The notes: generated by a model not told the origin, from the letters alone. Shown: positions 36,341 to 45,866, counted from the first letter of the stretch. The stretch: 64,000 nucleotides of DNA from Candidatus Nitrosocosmicus arcticus (GCF_007826885.1 NZ_ML675580.1:153292-217291); one strand, 5' to 3'. Numbers and translations: made by a program.

Positions 36341-36532
36341 ATGTTTAATGAAGATTCTTGCAGGAGGTGTGGTCTAGTGTTAACTGCGCTCTGCAGATGT
36401 AGTGATTGCTTAGAGACTTCTTCCTGGGTGTGTAAAAATTGTAACAGATCCATAGATCGTATACACTATCATAGATTAGAAATCCCTAATCCGGGTTCAA
36501 ACAAAATCCACTTAGGAGCTTATAACTCTTAA
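36341..36532 (+). CDS. Small Cys-rich (zinc) protein
   Basis: A 63-residue protein with eight cysteines in CRRC, CRCSDC, CKNC pairs within the first 35 residues, then His-rich IHYHRLEIPNPG. This spacing suggests two zinc sites. It starts at ATG 36341; an overlapping ATG at 36337 is closed after two codons. It is convergent with the beta-propeller gene. Function unknown. Confidence 0.6.
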   Translation: MFNEDSCRRCGLVLTALCRCSDCLETSSWVCKNCNRSIDRIHYHRLEIPNPGSNKIHLGAYNS

Positions 36533-36575
36533 CGCCGTATACAATCCGTTCATCTAAATTGGGAGATAACCATTC

Positions 36576-37928
36576 TCAATAATTAATGGACCTCATCATG
36601 ATCTCATGATTACCAGTAGTATAATCTTCCCAAGATACCGAAACGAGTTTGTCCAGTGCATCAATTGTAATAGAGGGACATTCTGAGACACCAGAGTTCC
36701 AACTCAAATTGTAGATTTTATAATCATCAGTATTGTTAAAGCCCCTAATAAACAGAAAAATTTCCTTATTTAAGGTCTGTTCAGAACCAACGGTCGTGTT
36801 AAATTCAGGTTCAACGAGACTACCCTCAAATGATGTGAACAATTTATCCTGATAAGCAAATGTATCTATATTTGCCGCATCAAGAATTTGATTAGGAGAT
36901 ATAGGAATTTGATCGATTGTAAAATTCAGGCCACCATCCGAACTTTTTGCAGTAAACAGAGAACCTAATTTATTTATCGAATCGCTCTGCAGCCAAGTTA
37001 TGTATACATATTTATCAAAAACAGACACCTGTGATTTTCCACTTTCAAAAATATCATTAAAATCGAATTTAACCGGACTGCTAAAACTTTTTCCGAGATC
37101 TTCGCTCTTAATAAAATATATTCCAGGTTTATAACCAATTAACTCTTCTTGCTCTTGAACTAATCTAGGATTGAACCGGTTATTGAGGTCCACATTCCAG
37201 GAAATATATAGGCCATACCCATCTGCAAATACTTTTGGATATGAATTGCTGCTATATTCTGAAAGTATTGTCTCATTGCCAAAGGATTTACCCAGATTAT
37301 CACTAACTCGCAAAGCTATTGATGAATGAGTAGAATTAGATTGTTGCCAGACGATGAAGACATGTTTATTACTTGAGTAAATATCAACGTTTGATGCATT
37401 GACGTTACCGTTACTTAATGAAAAACTTTCACCAAATGTTTTACCCCCGTTCTCACTGGATCGTAGGTATACTTGTTTATACCCATTAGAGTTGTCAACC
37501 CACGTCAAATAGATATTATTTCCTGATGAAGCAATATGGGGATGTTCTGAGAACCCAGAATTATTGCTTATGTTAAGGGTTTCATTCTTCGAAATATTAT
37601 CTAAATTAACATTTTTAAAAAAAATATCATAATTCCTATCCAGCAGATTCGACGCCCGAGTTTTAAAGTTTGAATCTTGCCAAACAAGAGCCAGGCTATT
37701 TTTATCTACATTCTGTATTTGTCCATATACTGAATCATTCTTATTATTACTAAGATTGTGCAGCTCAGAAAATCTAGATTCATCGCCTGGATTTACTACT
37801 TTGGAGAAAATAATATTACTTTTATCATAGTTGGGGTAATTGAAAATATTAAATAACGGGATTATTAGTAAAAATAGAAATATTGTCATCATGGTTTTAA
37901 ATAACGCACTCTCAATAATTTTTGTCAA
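36576..37928 (-). CDS. Exported beta-propeller protein with Asp-box (BNR) repeats
   Basis: A 450-residue protein with an N-terminal hydrophobic signal or anchor (MMTIFLFLLIIPLFNIF) and then repeated blades. Asp-box motifs S-x-D/N-x-G-x-x-F recur: SSENGGKTFGE, VSDNLGKSFGN, SEDLGKSFSS and SSDGGLNF, each followed by a strand with V/I-x-W (VYITWLQSD, IVWQQSNS). This is the sialidase-like propeller fold. Catalytic sialidase residues are not obvious, so a binding or surface role is as likely as glycosidase activity. Many N-x-S/T sites suggest surface glycosylation. Confidence 0.8.
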   Translation of the reverse strand: MTKIIESALFKTMMTIFLFLLIIPLFNIFNYPNYDKSNIIFSKVVNPGDESRFSELHNLSNNKNDSVYGQIQNVDKNSLALVWQDSNFKTRASNLLDRNYDIFFKNVNLDNISKNETLNISNNSGFSEHPHIASSGNNIYLTWVDNSNGYKQVYLRSSENGGKTFGESFSLSNGNVNASNVDIYSSNKHVFIVWQQSNSTHSSIALRVSDNLGKSFGNETILSEYSSNSYPKVFADGYGLYISWNVDLNNRFNPRLVQEQEELIGYKPGIYFIKSEDLGKSFSSPVKFDFNDIFESGKSQVSVFDKYVYITWLQSDSINKLGSLFTAKSSDGGLNFTIDQIPISPNQILDAANIDTFAYQDKLFTSFEGSLVEPEFNTTVGSEQTLNKEIFLFIRGFNNTDDYKIYNLSWNSGVSECPSITIDALDKLVSVSWEDYTTGNHEIMMRSINY

Positions 37929-37999
37929 TAAAGTTACTTCATGGATTATTTTATATATTTTTCGTAGATTTAGCTTTCATCAAAAAATCCATATTTCCA

Positions 38000-38400
38000 T
38001 TATGAAGGATTAGTTTTCTTTTTAAAATCTAATGACAAGGAATTAATGCAGTATCTTAATCCAGTTGGATTAGGACCATCTTCAAATAGATGGCCCAAAT
38101 GGCATCCACACTTTGCACAAACCACTTCCTTTCTGTTCATACCGTAATCATAATCGATTTTTTCCTGGATATTCTCATTATTTGATGGAGCCCAGAAGCT
38201 TGGCCAGCCTGACTTTGAATCATACTTACTATCAGAATCAAATAATATCGAACCACAGCCTTTGCATGAATATACACCCTTTTCTTTATTGTGCAAAAGG
38301 TTACCTGTGAATGGTGGCTCAGTGCCGCGATTCACACATACCTCATATTCCTCCGGAGTTAATTTTTTTTTAAATGGGATTTAGAATATTCTTCTGACAT
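38000..38400 (-). CDS. msrB: Peptide methionine-R-sulfoxide reductase with a frameshift in an A9 tract
   Basis: Reduces R-methionine sulfoxide in proteins. The uninterrupted part (38000-38335) begins NRGTEPPFTGNLL and has two zinc CxxC pairs (CKGC, CAKC) and the catalytic Cys in GLRYCINSLSLDF. The missing N-terminus is encoded just upstream in another frame: ATG 38400 gives MSEEYSKSHLKK, and after a run of nine A (minus strand) the good frame gives LTPEEYEVCVNRGTEPP. One extra A would join them into a normal MsrB of about 133 residues. This is a -1 frameshift by mutation, read error or slippage. The short version would start at GTG 38335. Confidence 0.88.
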
Positions 38401-38712
38401 TTATCAGTATTATATACGAGTACATTATTTAAAAATTTAACGATCCAGGAAATTTTATCAATTCTTTAGATTCTATTTTTTGGCAAATGTAACTTTGACT
38501 AGCATCTAAATTTTAATGACAGGGCTACTTTTCAAAATTTAAGAGGAATATTCTAGAACTGATATACAATAATCTGCGCTCTTGACAGGTGGAAATTATT
38601 TTTCACACTATAAATCAATAATCAGTATCTAAAAATAAAAGTATTTATTTAATCTTTGGGCATTAACCATTGATTAGAAATAGGTAAACGTAAAGTTTTA
38701 AACGAAGCTCAC
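38401..38712. other. Divergent promoter region between msrB and aIF1A
   Basis: About 310 bases of AT-rich DNA. A GTATATAAT-type stretch on the minus strand just upstream of 38400 could be the msrB TATA box. No gene was seen. Confidence 0.4.
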
Positions 38713-38991
38713 TTGAAGGAACTGGTCATGCCCCAGGAAGGAGAGTTATTTGGAAGGGTAATTAAATTAGTTGGCGGGGATAATATCATAGTAAAGAGTT
38801 CTGACGGAAAAGTTAGGACTTGTAGAATTAGAGGAAAGATAAAAAGGAGAATGTGGATACGCGATAATGACTTGGTGTTAATTGCACCATGGGATTTTCA
38901 ATCAGATAAAGCAGACATAATTTGGAGATACATTAGTGCACACGCAGACAAATTAGAACAAGAAGGACAACTTGAAGGCTTGAACAGATAG
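38713..38991 (+). CDS. eif1A: Translation initiation factor aIF-1A
   Basis: Binds the small ribosomal subunit A site during initiation. The 92-residue OB-fold protein reads GELFGRVIKLVGGDNIIVKS ... RGKIKRRMWIRDNDLVLIAPW, which is diagnostic. The start is TTG 38713 or, as likely, the ATG at 38728 (MPQEGELFG). It is a single gene followed closely by a hairpin that may be its terminator. Confidence 0.94.
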   Translation: MKELVMPQEGELFGRVIKLVGGDNIIVKSSDGKVRTCRIRGKIKRRMWIRDNDLVLIAPWDFQSDKADIIWRYISAHADKLEQEGQLEGLNR

Positions 38992-39000
38992 AAAATCATA

Positions 39001-39019
39001 GTACGATATAGTATTGTAC
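39001..39019 (+). terminator. Hairpin after aIF-1A, possible terminator
   Basis: gtacgatatagtattgtac can fold into an 8-bp stem (one G-U) with a 3-nt loop, beginning 9 bases after the stop codon. It is not followed by a T run, so termination or 3'-end protection is only suggested. Confidence 0.35.
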
Positions 39020-39326
39020 CCCGCCACTGACCCACAGCAAAATCATCGTTAGCCTTACACTTCGTGTATAACTCATTGCGCACTCTCTGACGGGGATTAA
39101 TGATCATAAATTAAACAGCTATATATCGTTTAACTAGACAATTGTCAGCCGTAAAAAAATTCCTTTAGCAACAAATAATTGTCATTAGATGTATCCGTAA
39201 AGCCGCCGAAACACTGTAAAGCAGAAATAAGTCTAGTCGTAATAATAAATGTAAATTATTTACAAGAAATCTCATTTGTATAATTGTCAGTACAAAAATA
39301 CAAATCCTTACACGATGCGAGTCTGA
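39020..39326. other. Intergenic region with a GC-richer, structured patch
   Basis: The part at 39020-39115 has higher GC than its surroundings and short complementary arms (ccccg near 39019, cgggg near 39093, and a tacac/gtgta hairpin between). It could be a small RNA. No tRNA, SRP or RNase P motif was recognised. The rest is plain AT-rich spacer. Confidence 0.35.
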
Positions 39327-41003
39327 TCAAGTCTTGATTTTAATCACAGCCGACAAATTGAATTCGAAAATAGTTACCAATGTACGCAAGTTAAGATTTT
39401 CCAGAACCTGAGGATGAATTTCACCGATCTCTCCAATTACCTCATCATTCAGGACAATCCTTGCAGAATGACCTGGAAGAAAATATTTAGCTTCGTTTCT
39501 TGGGGTAGTAACAAATGCATTGAAACAATACCTCATAAAAGATTCTAAATTGGATTTAATTTCTGTATAATCTGTTGTATTATGCGCTATTGAAACGCAC
39601 AGTGACCAATTTTCTCTGACTTCTTTATTTGTAGTAAAGAATGTTTTACCCATCTCAAATAGTTTTTGAGGATATTTTTCATGAATGTTGTTAGAGAAGG
39701 TATTAATCAAAGAAGGAATTAGACTGCTCCGCAATACTTCAAATTCAGTATTTTTCGAATCACCTAAAGAAATTAATTGTTTGTCAAAAGGTTCATCCTC
39801 CAAAAAAACATTTTTGAACAAGTTTTTCGATATTATATGAGGATTAATAATTTCCATAAATTCAAGGCCAATTAATATGTCGCGCACTTTATCAAATACA
39901 ATAGATTGGCTATTTTTTCGACCGGGAAAATAAGAGCTAGGGTATGATGGCTCTAGATTGTAGATGCCATAACCAATAGCTACCTCTTCGCATATATCTA
40001 CTTTGTCAAACAAATCTATTCTATAACTCGGTATAATACATTCTAATTTCCCATTACCTTTATCTATGCCTTCACATCTGCTTCTCTGAAGACATACCAA
40101 GATTTCGTTATGTGTTAATTCGAGACCTAATATTTTATTAATATAGTCAAAATCCAATTGTACCCTATGCGGTTCTAATATTGGAGTAACAATTTCGCTA
40201 CAAAATGGAGAACTAACCTCCACAGTATATAAATCAAATCCCATGTCGCTTAATTCGAACGATAGTATTGAGAGTATATCCATAGCAGATTTAGAATTTA
40301 CTGAGGTGACTTCTACAAAGAGGTTACTAGTTAACAAGTCTACTTTTGTGGTGTTTCCATTTATGATTGGTGGAAAAGAGACAACGTTATCCTTTGAGTC
40401 AAGTAACATAGGAACTATGTCAAACTGTTTCAAAATGTGACCATACTTTTTTCCGACTTCGAAATCTGTGAGGATGTTATCAATACTGTATTCTTTATTC
40501 CCATCAAGTGGCACAAATTTTATTTGCCTTGGAACACCTTTATAAAAAAGTGGAAAGGTCAATGCATCATAATTATGTATACCGATTGACGACTTTTTCC
40601 TTTTTCTGCCTAACCCATTATGCAAATCTTCTTGCATAGATATCAGTTGTGTTAATTCTTCGTGAGTAATGGGAATATCTCGCTTAGCAATTAATCCGTA
40701 AATAATGGGTCTTACCTCTTTCAATCGTTTATCTACTCGTATTACATCTAAAGAGGGGCGAAGATCTTGTATAATAGGACGTCCTAATTCTATATTTAAA
40801 ATTCCTTTTAGGGCACGTACAATCCCGTTTTCAGAAGAAAAATCAGGTCGATTGGGGTTAAACTCTATCCTAATTTTATCAATAATCTTATCAATTCCCT
40901 CTATATCGAGGCCTAAGTATGGTAATTTTTCAATTATTTCATCTAAAACCCTTTCAGAAAAGATTTTTGAGAGTAAAGATGGTCGAACGTTTACGACAGG
41001 CAT
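39327..41003 (-). CDS. pheT: Phenylalanyl-tRNA synthetase beta subunit
   Basis: Forms the alpha2-beta2 enzyme with PheS. The 558-residue length fits the archaeal beta subunit, which lacks the bacterial N-terminal EMAP domain. It begins MPVVNVRPSLLSKIF. It contains the B3/B4 editing region (PIIYGLIAKRDI ... LHNGLGRKRKKSSIGIHNYD) and the core with PSYRIDLFDKVDICEEVAIGYG. The ATG at 41003 lies inside the last codons of pheS, a 13-base overlap, so the two subunits are translationally coupled. Confidence 0.95.
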   Translation of the reverse strand: MPVVNVRPSLLSKIFSERVLDEIIEKLPYLGLDIEGIDKIIDKIRIEFNPNRPDFSSENGIVRALKGILNIELGRPIIQDLRPSLDVIRVDKRLKEVRPIIYGLIAKRDIPITHEELTQLISMQEDLHNGLGRKRKKSSIGIHNYDALTFPLFYKGVPRQIKFVPLDGNKEYSIDNILTDFEVGKKYGHILKQFDIVPMLLDSKDNVVSFPPIINGNTTKVDLLTSNLFVEVTSVNSKSAMDILSILSFELSDMGFDLYTVEVSSPFCSEIVTPILEPHRVQLDFDYINKILGLELTHNEILVCLQRSRCEGIDKGNGKLECIIPSYRIDLFDKVDICEEVAIGYGIYNLEPSYPSSYFPGRKNSQSIVFDKVRDILIGLEFMEIINPHIISKNLFKNVFLEDEPFDKQLISLGDSKNTEFEVLRSSLIPSLINTFSNNIHEKYPQKLFEMGKTFFTTNKEVRENWSLCVSIAHNTTDYTEIKSNLESFMRYCFNAFVTTPRNEAKYFLPGHSARIVLNDEVIGEIGEIHPQVLENLNLRTLVTIFEFNLSAVIKIKT

Positions 41004-42559
41004 TTAGGAACACTCTTTAGCCAAGTTAAATTATTAGAATATAATTCACGTATATCATTCAGATTGAAGCGTAACATAGCCAGTCTTTCGAATCCCCCGC
41101 CCCAAGCCAAAACAGGATTTTTTATACCTAATGGTTTTGTTACCTCAGGTCTAAAAATCCCCATACCAAATAATTCTATCCATTTATCGAATTTCTCATT
41201 ATATACCATTGATTGAAGAGAAGGTTCGGTATATGGGAAAAAAGTGGGCCAGAACTTGATCTTCTTTATCCCAAGTTTAGAATAGAACTCGGTTTGAATT
41301 CCTATCAGTTGTCTTAAGTTGGCATCTTCGTTTACATAAATCCCTTCGACTTGATGAAATTCGACAAGATGCTTGAATGTGACTTTTTCGTTTCTAAATA
41401 CCCTGCCTATCAGAAAAACTTTATCTTTCTCGGGTTTACCTTCAGACAGGTATTGAAGTGTGACTGGAGTGGTGTGAGTCCTCAATACATATGGTTTAGA
41501 ATCTTCAATATTCCAATCATAATGCCAACTTTCCCTATGGATTTTGGATACATGCTGCAGTAAGGAATTATTTTGTGGTAAAGGAGAATGGAGTTCTGTT
41601 TGGGATTTCAGATAGAATGTATCTTGCATCTCTCTAGCTGGATGATCTTGAGGAATAAATAATGCATCAAAATTCCAAAAACATGACTGAGTTAGGTTTC
41701 CCTCAATCTCACTAAAACCCATGCCGACTAATATTTCCTTGACTTCATCTATGAAATCAACCAAAGGGTTCTTTTTTCCAAAGTTTAACAGTGGCAATGG
41801 TGCTTCTACGTCAATCTGTTCAAAAATTAGATCCCTCCATTTTCCTGATACTAATACATCCTGAGTCATTTTTCTGACAAGTTTATCGCCGATTAATAAT
41901 AAGGAATCTACAAGAGGAACACTAGTTTGCGCAATTCGGTATTTCTTGTCTACCAACTTCTCTGTAACTAGGATATTATGTCGTTTTTTTAATGATTCAT
42001 ATGCTTTTTCATCCTCCTTGTCAAAAAGCGATTCTAACATTGACTTTGTCTTATCTAATTTGGCAATGAAATTCTCTTCACTCGACGAATTGTGTGAATC
42101 AGAGAGGGTAGTTACCTTATCGTCAATTATGCTAATCCAATTATTTTTTTTGCAAAACCGAATTGCTCCAAAAACTTCCTTTTCGTTACCTTTAAACTCT
42201 TTACTTTTTATAATTTCTGATAATTTGTTTACCCCCTTGCTTACAATATTAACAAGTTTTCTTTCAGGGAGAGCAAGGTACTCTTTATCCGACATATCCT
42301 GATGTAAATAGACTTTGAATTCTATACCCTCCCTGACTTGAATTAGGTCCTTATACCTCAACCATTCAACCCCTCTACGTAATTGATCTACTGTCAATTC
42401 TGATCTTTTAACAAGGTCAGATTCGGTTATCCAATCCGCCTCTACCAATCTTAATGCGGTCAGAAGCTTCTTCTCTATGGGATGCAATGATGAAATCGAT
42501 CTTTCTGAATTATTTTCAAACTTAGAACCATCCCTGCCTGCTATTTCATCCTTATCCAA
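40991..42559 (-). CDS. pheS: Phenylalanyl-tRNA synthetase alpha subunit
   Basis: Catalytic subunit of a class II synthetase. The N-terminal ~130 residues hold winged-helix elements for tRNA contact (SDLVKRSELTVDQLRRGVEWL). The catalytic core includes motif 2 (VFRNEKVTFKHLVEFHQVEG) and motif 3 (GGGFERLAMLRFNLNDIRELY), with Phe-binding segments FWNFDALFIPQDHPAREMQD and LRTHTTPVTLQYL. 522 residues is normal for archaea. It is transcribed with pheT, and is divergent from trpS with a 69-base spacer. Confidence 0.96.
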   Translation of the reverse strand: MDKDEIAGRDGSKFENNSERSISSLHPIEKKLLTALRLVEADWITESDLVKRSELTVDQLRRGVEWLRYKDLIQVREGIEFKVYLHQDMSDKEYLALPERKLVNIVSKGVNKLSEIIKSKEFKGNEKEVFGAIRFCKKNNWISIIDDKVTTLSDSHNSSSEENFIAKLDKTKSMLESLFDKEDEKAYESLKKRHNILVTEKLVDKKYRIAQTSVPLVDSLLLIGDKLVRKMTQDVLVSGKWRDLIFEQIDVEAPLPLLNFGKKNPLVDFIDEVKEILVGMGFSEIEGNLTQSCFWNFDALFIPQDHPAREMQDTFYLKSQTELHSPLPQNNSLLQHVSKIHRESWHYDWNIEDSKPYVLRTHTTPVTLQYLSEGKPEKDKVFLIGRVFRNEKVTFKHLVEFHQVEGIYVNEDANLRQLIGIQTEFYSKLGIKKIKFWPTFFPYTEPSLQSMVYNEKFDKWIELFGMGIFRPEVTKPLGIKNPVLAWGGGFERLAMLRFNLNDIRELYSNNLTWLKSVPKCLS

Positions 42560-42628
42560 TATATTTAGAAAACTTGTGCAAGTATTTTTAAACGTTTAAA
42601 CTTTGGTTATATAAAGAATAATTTAAAG

Positions 42629-43879
42629 ATGCCAAGTGAAAAGGAAAGTATTTCATTTGAGAAAAGCAACATGACGCTAGATTCGAGTGATGCAAAAATT
42701 GATAATGGTTCAGAATCAGACTCAAATGGGGTTAAAGATTTTATTGTTACTCCCTGGGAAGTAACGGGAGATATTGACTACTCTAAATTGATTGAGAAAT
42801 TTGGTACCTACACAATCAGTGATGCTCTACTAGAAAAAATTAAGTATTTTACTGGTGAAATACATCCATTTCTCAAAAATAAATATTTTTTTTCCCATAG
42901 GGATTTGGATGTGGTTCTAGATGAATATAAGAGAGGCAATAAGTTCTATCTTTATACAGGAAGAGGTCCTTCTGGGCTGGTTCATCTTGGACATTTGATG
43001 CCGTGGTTATTCACGAAATATTTACAAGAAAAATTTGACGTTAAACTCATATTCCAATTGACAGACGATGAAAAGTTTCTGTTTAACAGTAATTTGGATA
43101 TGAAAACCATTCAAAAATATACATATGAAAACATATTAGATATTATTTCAATAGGTTTTGATCCAAAAAGAACCAAAATAATTGTTGATACAAAGCATAT
43201 TAAATATTTGTATCCTCTATCTATCGAAATTGCAAAGAAAATCACTTACTCAACGGCAAAGGCGGTTTTTGGGTTTTCTAATTCTTCTAACATTGGAATG
43301 ATAGGCTTTCCTCCTGTTCAAGGAGCGCCTTGTTTTCTACCCTCAATAATAGAGAATAAACCTACTCCGGTCCTCATACCGGCCGCGATTGATCAGGATC
43401 CCTATTGGAGGGTGACAAGAGACATAGCAGAAAAATTGGGTTATCCTAAACCAGCACAAATCCATAGTAAATTTATTCCAGGACTTAGTAGCGTGGGGAA
43501 AATGTCATCATCAAAACCCGAAACTGCATTATTTACCGTCGACGACCCCGAAATCTTGGAGACAAAAATTAAGAATACCTTTACTGGGGGTCAACCAACA
43601 GTAGCTCTCCAACGTAAATTGGGTGGTAATGCCAATATTTGTCCTGTGTATTGGTACTTAAATTATCTCTTTGATACTGAGAAGGAATCTCAAGAGAGAT
43701 ATAGTGATTGTACGAGTGGAAATTTGCTCTGTGGAGAATGTAAAAGTGACATGATAAAAAATGTAAAACCATTTATAAAAGATATACAAACTAAGAGAGA
43801 TAAGGCACAAAATTTGATTAAGGATTTTATGATTGACGGAAGAGAGTTTTTTGAAGATAGCAGCGTTGGTTTTAAGTAA
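42629..43879 (+). CDS. trpS: Tryptophanyl-tRNA synthetase
   Basis: Class I synthetase of the archaeal/eukaryotic type, 416 residues. HIGH is HLGH in TGRGPSGLVHLGHLMPW. KMSKS is KMSSS in VGKMSSSKPETALF, and the PAAIDQDPYWRVTRD segment is typical. The N-terminal 35 residues are acidic and not conserved in look. A small unknown gene follows after 17 bases. Confidence 0.96.
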   Translation: MPSEKESISFEKSNMTLDSSDAKIDNGSESDSNGVKDFIVTPWEVTGDIDYSKLIEKFGTYTISDALLEKIKYFTGEIHPFLKNKYFFSHRDLDVVLDEYKRGNKFYLYTGRGPSGLVHLGHLMPWLFTKYLQEKFDVKLIFQLTDDEKFLFNSNLDMKTIQKYTYENILDIISIGFDPKRTKIIVDTKHIKYLYPLSIEIAKKITYSTAKAVFGFSNSSNIGMIGFPPVQGAPCFLPSIIENKPTPVLIPAAIDQDPYWRVTRDIAEKLGYPKPAQIHSKFIPGLSSVGKMSSSKPETALFTVDDPEILETKIKNTFTGGQPTVALQRKLGGNANICPVYWYLNYLFDTEKESQERYSDCTSGNLLCGECKSDMIKNVKPFIKDIQTKRDKAQNLIKDFMIDGREFFEDSSVGFK

Positions 43880-43896
43880 CCGTTGATTTTGAACTC

Positions 43897-44208
43897 ATGT
43901 TGAAATATAAATTCATTTGTCAAGATAGTTATGAGGCCGAAAAATTAACAAGCATTTTTGCATTACAGAAGGATAATACACTTTTCATCAGTCATATCGT
44001 AAAAATAATCGATAATGAGGTTGTTGTTAAGCTGAAAGATGGCTCCCATCACAGTATCATGTTTAAGGATGATCTAAATTCATACAAATTAGAGCAGTTT
44101 TTTATGGGACTTTTATCAAGAAATGGGCAAGTCACTGAGACAAACTATGTAGGAGATGTAGCTTTCATAAGTTTAAGTGAGCCATCAGATCATAAATCCA
44201 AATTATAG
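43897..44208 (+). CDS. Hypothetical protein downstream of trpS
   Basis: A 103-residue alpha/beta protein (MLKYKFICQDSYEAEKLTSIF ... NEVVVKLKDGSHHSIMF). It starts 17 bases after trpS on the same strand, so the two are probably co-transcribed. It has strand-rich character in the middle and no catalytic motif. I do not recognise the family. Confidence 0.6.
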   Translation: MLKYKFICQDSYEAEKLTSIFALQKDNTLFISHIVKIIDNEVVVKLKDGSHHSIMFKDDLNSYKLEQFFMGLLSRNGQVTETNYVGDVAFISLSEPSDHKSKL

Positions 44209-44217
44209 AAAATTGTT

Positions 44218-44550
44218 TCACACGTAATCCCTATTAAATTCATCCAGAATTAATTGATATACTTTTTCAAAATATAGAGTAGTAGAGTATGGCATCAACG
44301 GTATAAAATCTCTTATAGTTTCAAGAACCAGCGGAACTACACGCTTTGATAACTTTATATCAAATTTCATCCAAAGAATTCGATTCTGAGTAAATACTAT
44401 TTTTTCACCTAACTCGCTACTACATACTTCCTTGGCTTTATCCTCAACGCGTTTATACCAATATGCAAGTACCTCTGGATCCAACCCGCCGCTAACATTT
44501 GTAAGGTCATTACAATAATCTAATATTAAATCATCAATTCCATTCTTCAT
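44218..44550 (-). CDS. Conserved-type helical hypothetical protein
   Basis: A 110-residue mostly helical protein with the segment GGLDPEVLAYWYKRVEDKAKEVC and then MKFDIKLSKRVVPLVLETI ... MPYSTTLYFEKV. I recall proteins with this pattern across Thaumarchaeota but no function. It is convergent with the trpS unit and lies 66 bases downstream of coaD on the same strand. Confidence 0.65.
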   Translation of the reverse strand: MKNGIDDLILDYCNDLTNVSGGLDPEVLAYWYKRVEDKAKEVCSSELGEKIVFTQNRILWMKFDIKLSKRVVPLVLETIRDFIPLMPYSTTLYFEKVYQLILDEFNRDYV

Positions 44551-44616
44551 TTTATAAAGTTGATTTCAAATCAAAAAATTTATCATGAGGTATTAAATTT
44601 AATTGATAAAATAAGA

Positions 44617-45108
44617 TTATTTTTTATTCTTTAATATATTGCCAGTCTGATCGATCTCGCTTGCTCTGATACGACTAGAAGAAATCGGTAACCCATCCTG
44701 GGCCAATTTCAATCCAACTGAAACAATATCAATTGTTGGGAGACCCAATTTTGTCCTGAATTCATTAACTTTTGTGCCCTTGTAACTCGTTTCGGTACTA
44801 CCCACCATACAATCAACTCTATCGGAGAACATTAGCGGTCCAAATTCATCCTCAAGCTTGGTTATCTCATACATCGAGGGCCCAACTTCACTGCCGATGA
44901 TTTTGACTAAATTGCTTTTCCGCACTTCAAACGAATTATTTATCTTTTTCTTTAATTTTTCTTTTACGAAATTGTCTGATGATAACCCTATTATAACGAG
45001 TTTTCCTATCTCAAACGACTTTTTTAAAAGTTCAATATGTCCGCTATGCAAAATATCAAATGTACCGCCCATGGCTACGCAATCATATTTTTTCAATAGA
45101 GAGGTCAT
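44617..45108 (-). CDS. coaD: Phosphopantetheine adenylyltransferase (archaeal type)
   Basis: Makes dephospho-CoA from 4'-phosphopantetheine and ATP. The 163-residue nucleotidyltransferase has the (H/T)xGH motif as HSGH at 21-24 in VAMGGTFDILHSGH. It has the C-terminal ISSSRIR motif near residue 140. The GLSSDNFVKEKLKKKI segment is typical of the archaeal/eukaryotic branch. The start is taken at ATG 45108. It is divergent from the ferredoxin gene. Confidence 0.92.
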   Translation of the reverse strand: MTSLLKKYDCVAMGGTFDILHSGHIELLKKSFEIGKLVIIGLSSDNFVKEKLKKKINNSFEVRKSNLVKIIGSEVGPSMYEITKLEDEFGPLMFSDRVDCMVGSTETSYKGTKVNEFRTKLGLPTIDIVSVGLKLAQDGLPISSSRIRASEIDQTGNILKNKK

Positions 45109-45161
45109 CTGAAAAAATAATATAAAATTATTGATTAAACCTAATCCTTGGATTTGACAAA

Positions 45162-45170
45162 TTTATAAAT
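45162..45170 (+). promoter_or_regulatory. TATA-box-like promoter of the ferredoxin gene
   Basis: The tttataaat stretch is centred 28 bases upstream of the TTG start at 45194, consistent with a leaderless transcript. Confidence 0.5.
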
Positions 45171-45193
45171 ACCTAATTGAGGATAGATAATTA

Positions 45194-45844
45194 TTGTCAT
45201 CTACAGTTACAGAATATATCTGTGAAGATTGTGGTTCATTATTAGTTCATTTAAACCCCACTACCTTGCAGAGCATAATAGAGGTTCACTCACAATTATG
45301 TCCCGTAAAAAGACAAAAAATTCTTGCAAATGTAGAAGCTGAGAAACTAAAGAAAGCATCCGTAACAAGGAATTCCAACATTCCCGTCCTAGCTACCCAA
45401 ATTGTAAGTGGAGCTCCACCGAGTGCTGCTTCCATTCCTCAACAAGCTGTTGCACCCAGCATGAATGAGAGCGGTGTTGGGTCATCGCTCCAACTTACAG
45501 GCACTGGAACAGACTACCAGGCAGCAGAAGGACCCATAGATACTGGCTTTAAGGCTAAAAGACAACCAGTAGGAAAATTTCAAGGAATTCAAGTGTGGGG
45601 TCCATATGATTCACCAGGACAACTTGGGATCTGGGGTACGGATGTATGCGTTGATTTTGACATTTGTATTTCAGATGGTGCTTGTATTGATGCTTGCCCG
45701 GTTAACGTTTATGAATGGCTTGATACGCCCGGTCATCCAGCATCAGAGAGGAAACCATTTATGATTAGAGAAAAGGATTGTATTTTTTGTTTGGCGTGCG
45801 AAAATGTCTGTCCTCCACAGGCGATAAAAATATTTGTGAAATAG
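45194..45844 (+). CDS. Dicluster 4Fe-4S ferredoxin with N-terminal zinc-type domain
   Basis: Electron carrier, 216 residues. The C-terminal part has two cluster motifs, [12 protein letters not shown] and [12 protein letters not shown], separated by a loop ([18 protein letters not shown]), as in archaeal zinc-containing ferredoxins. The N-terminal 35 residues carry a Cys2-His-Cys arrangement (YICEDCGS ... VHSQLCP) that could bind zinc. A Ala/Ser/Pro-rich linker joins them. The TTG start at 45194 is backed by the TATA position. Partner enzymes are not adjacent. Confidence 0.9.
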   Translation: MSSTVTEYICEDCGSLLVHLNPTTLQSIIEVHSQLCPVKRQKILANVEAEKLKKASVTRNSNIPVLATQIVSGAPPSAASIPQQAVAPSMNESGVGSSLQLTGTGTDYQAAEGPIDTGFKAKRQPVGKFQGIQVWGPYDSPGQLGIWGTDVCVDFDICISDGACIDACPVNVYEWLDTPGHPASERKPFMIREKDCIFCLACENVCPPQAIKIFVK

Positions 45845-45866
45845 TATATAGTACAAGTCCAAACTG

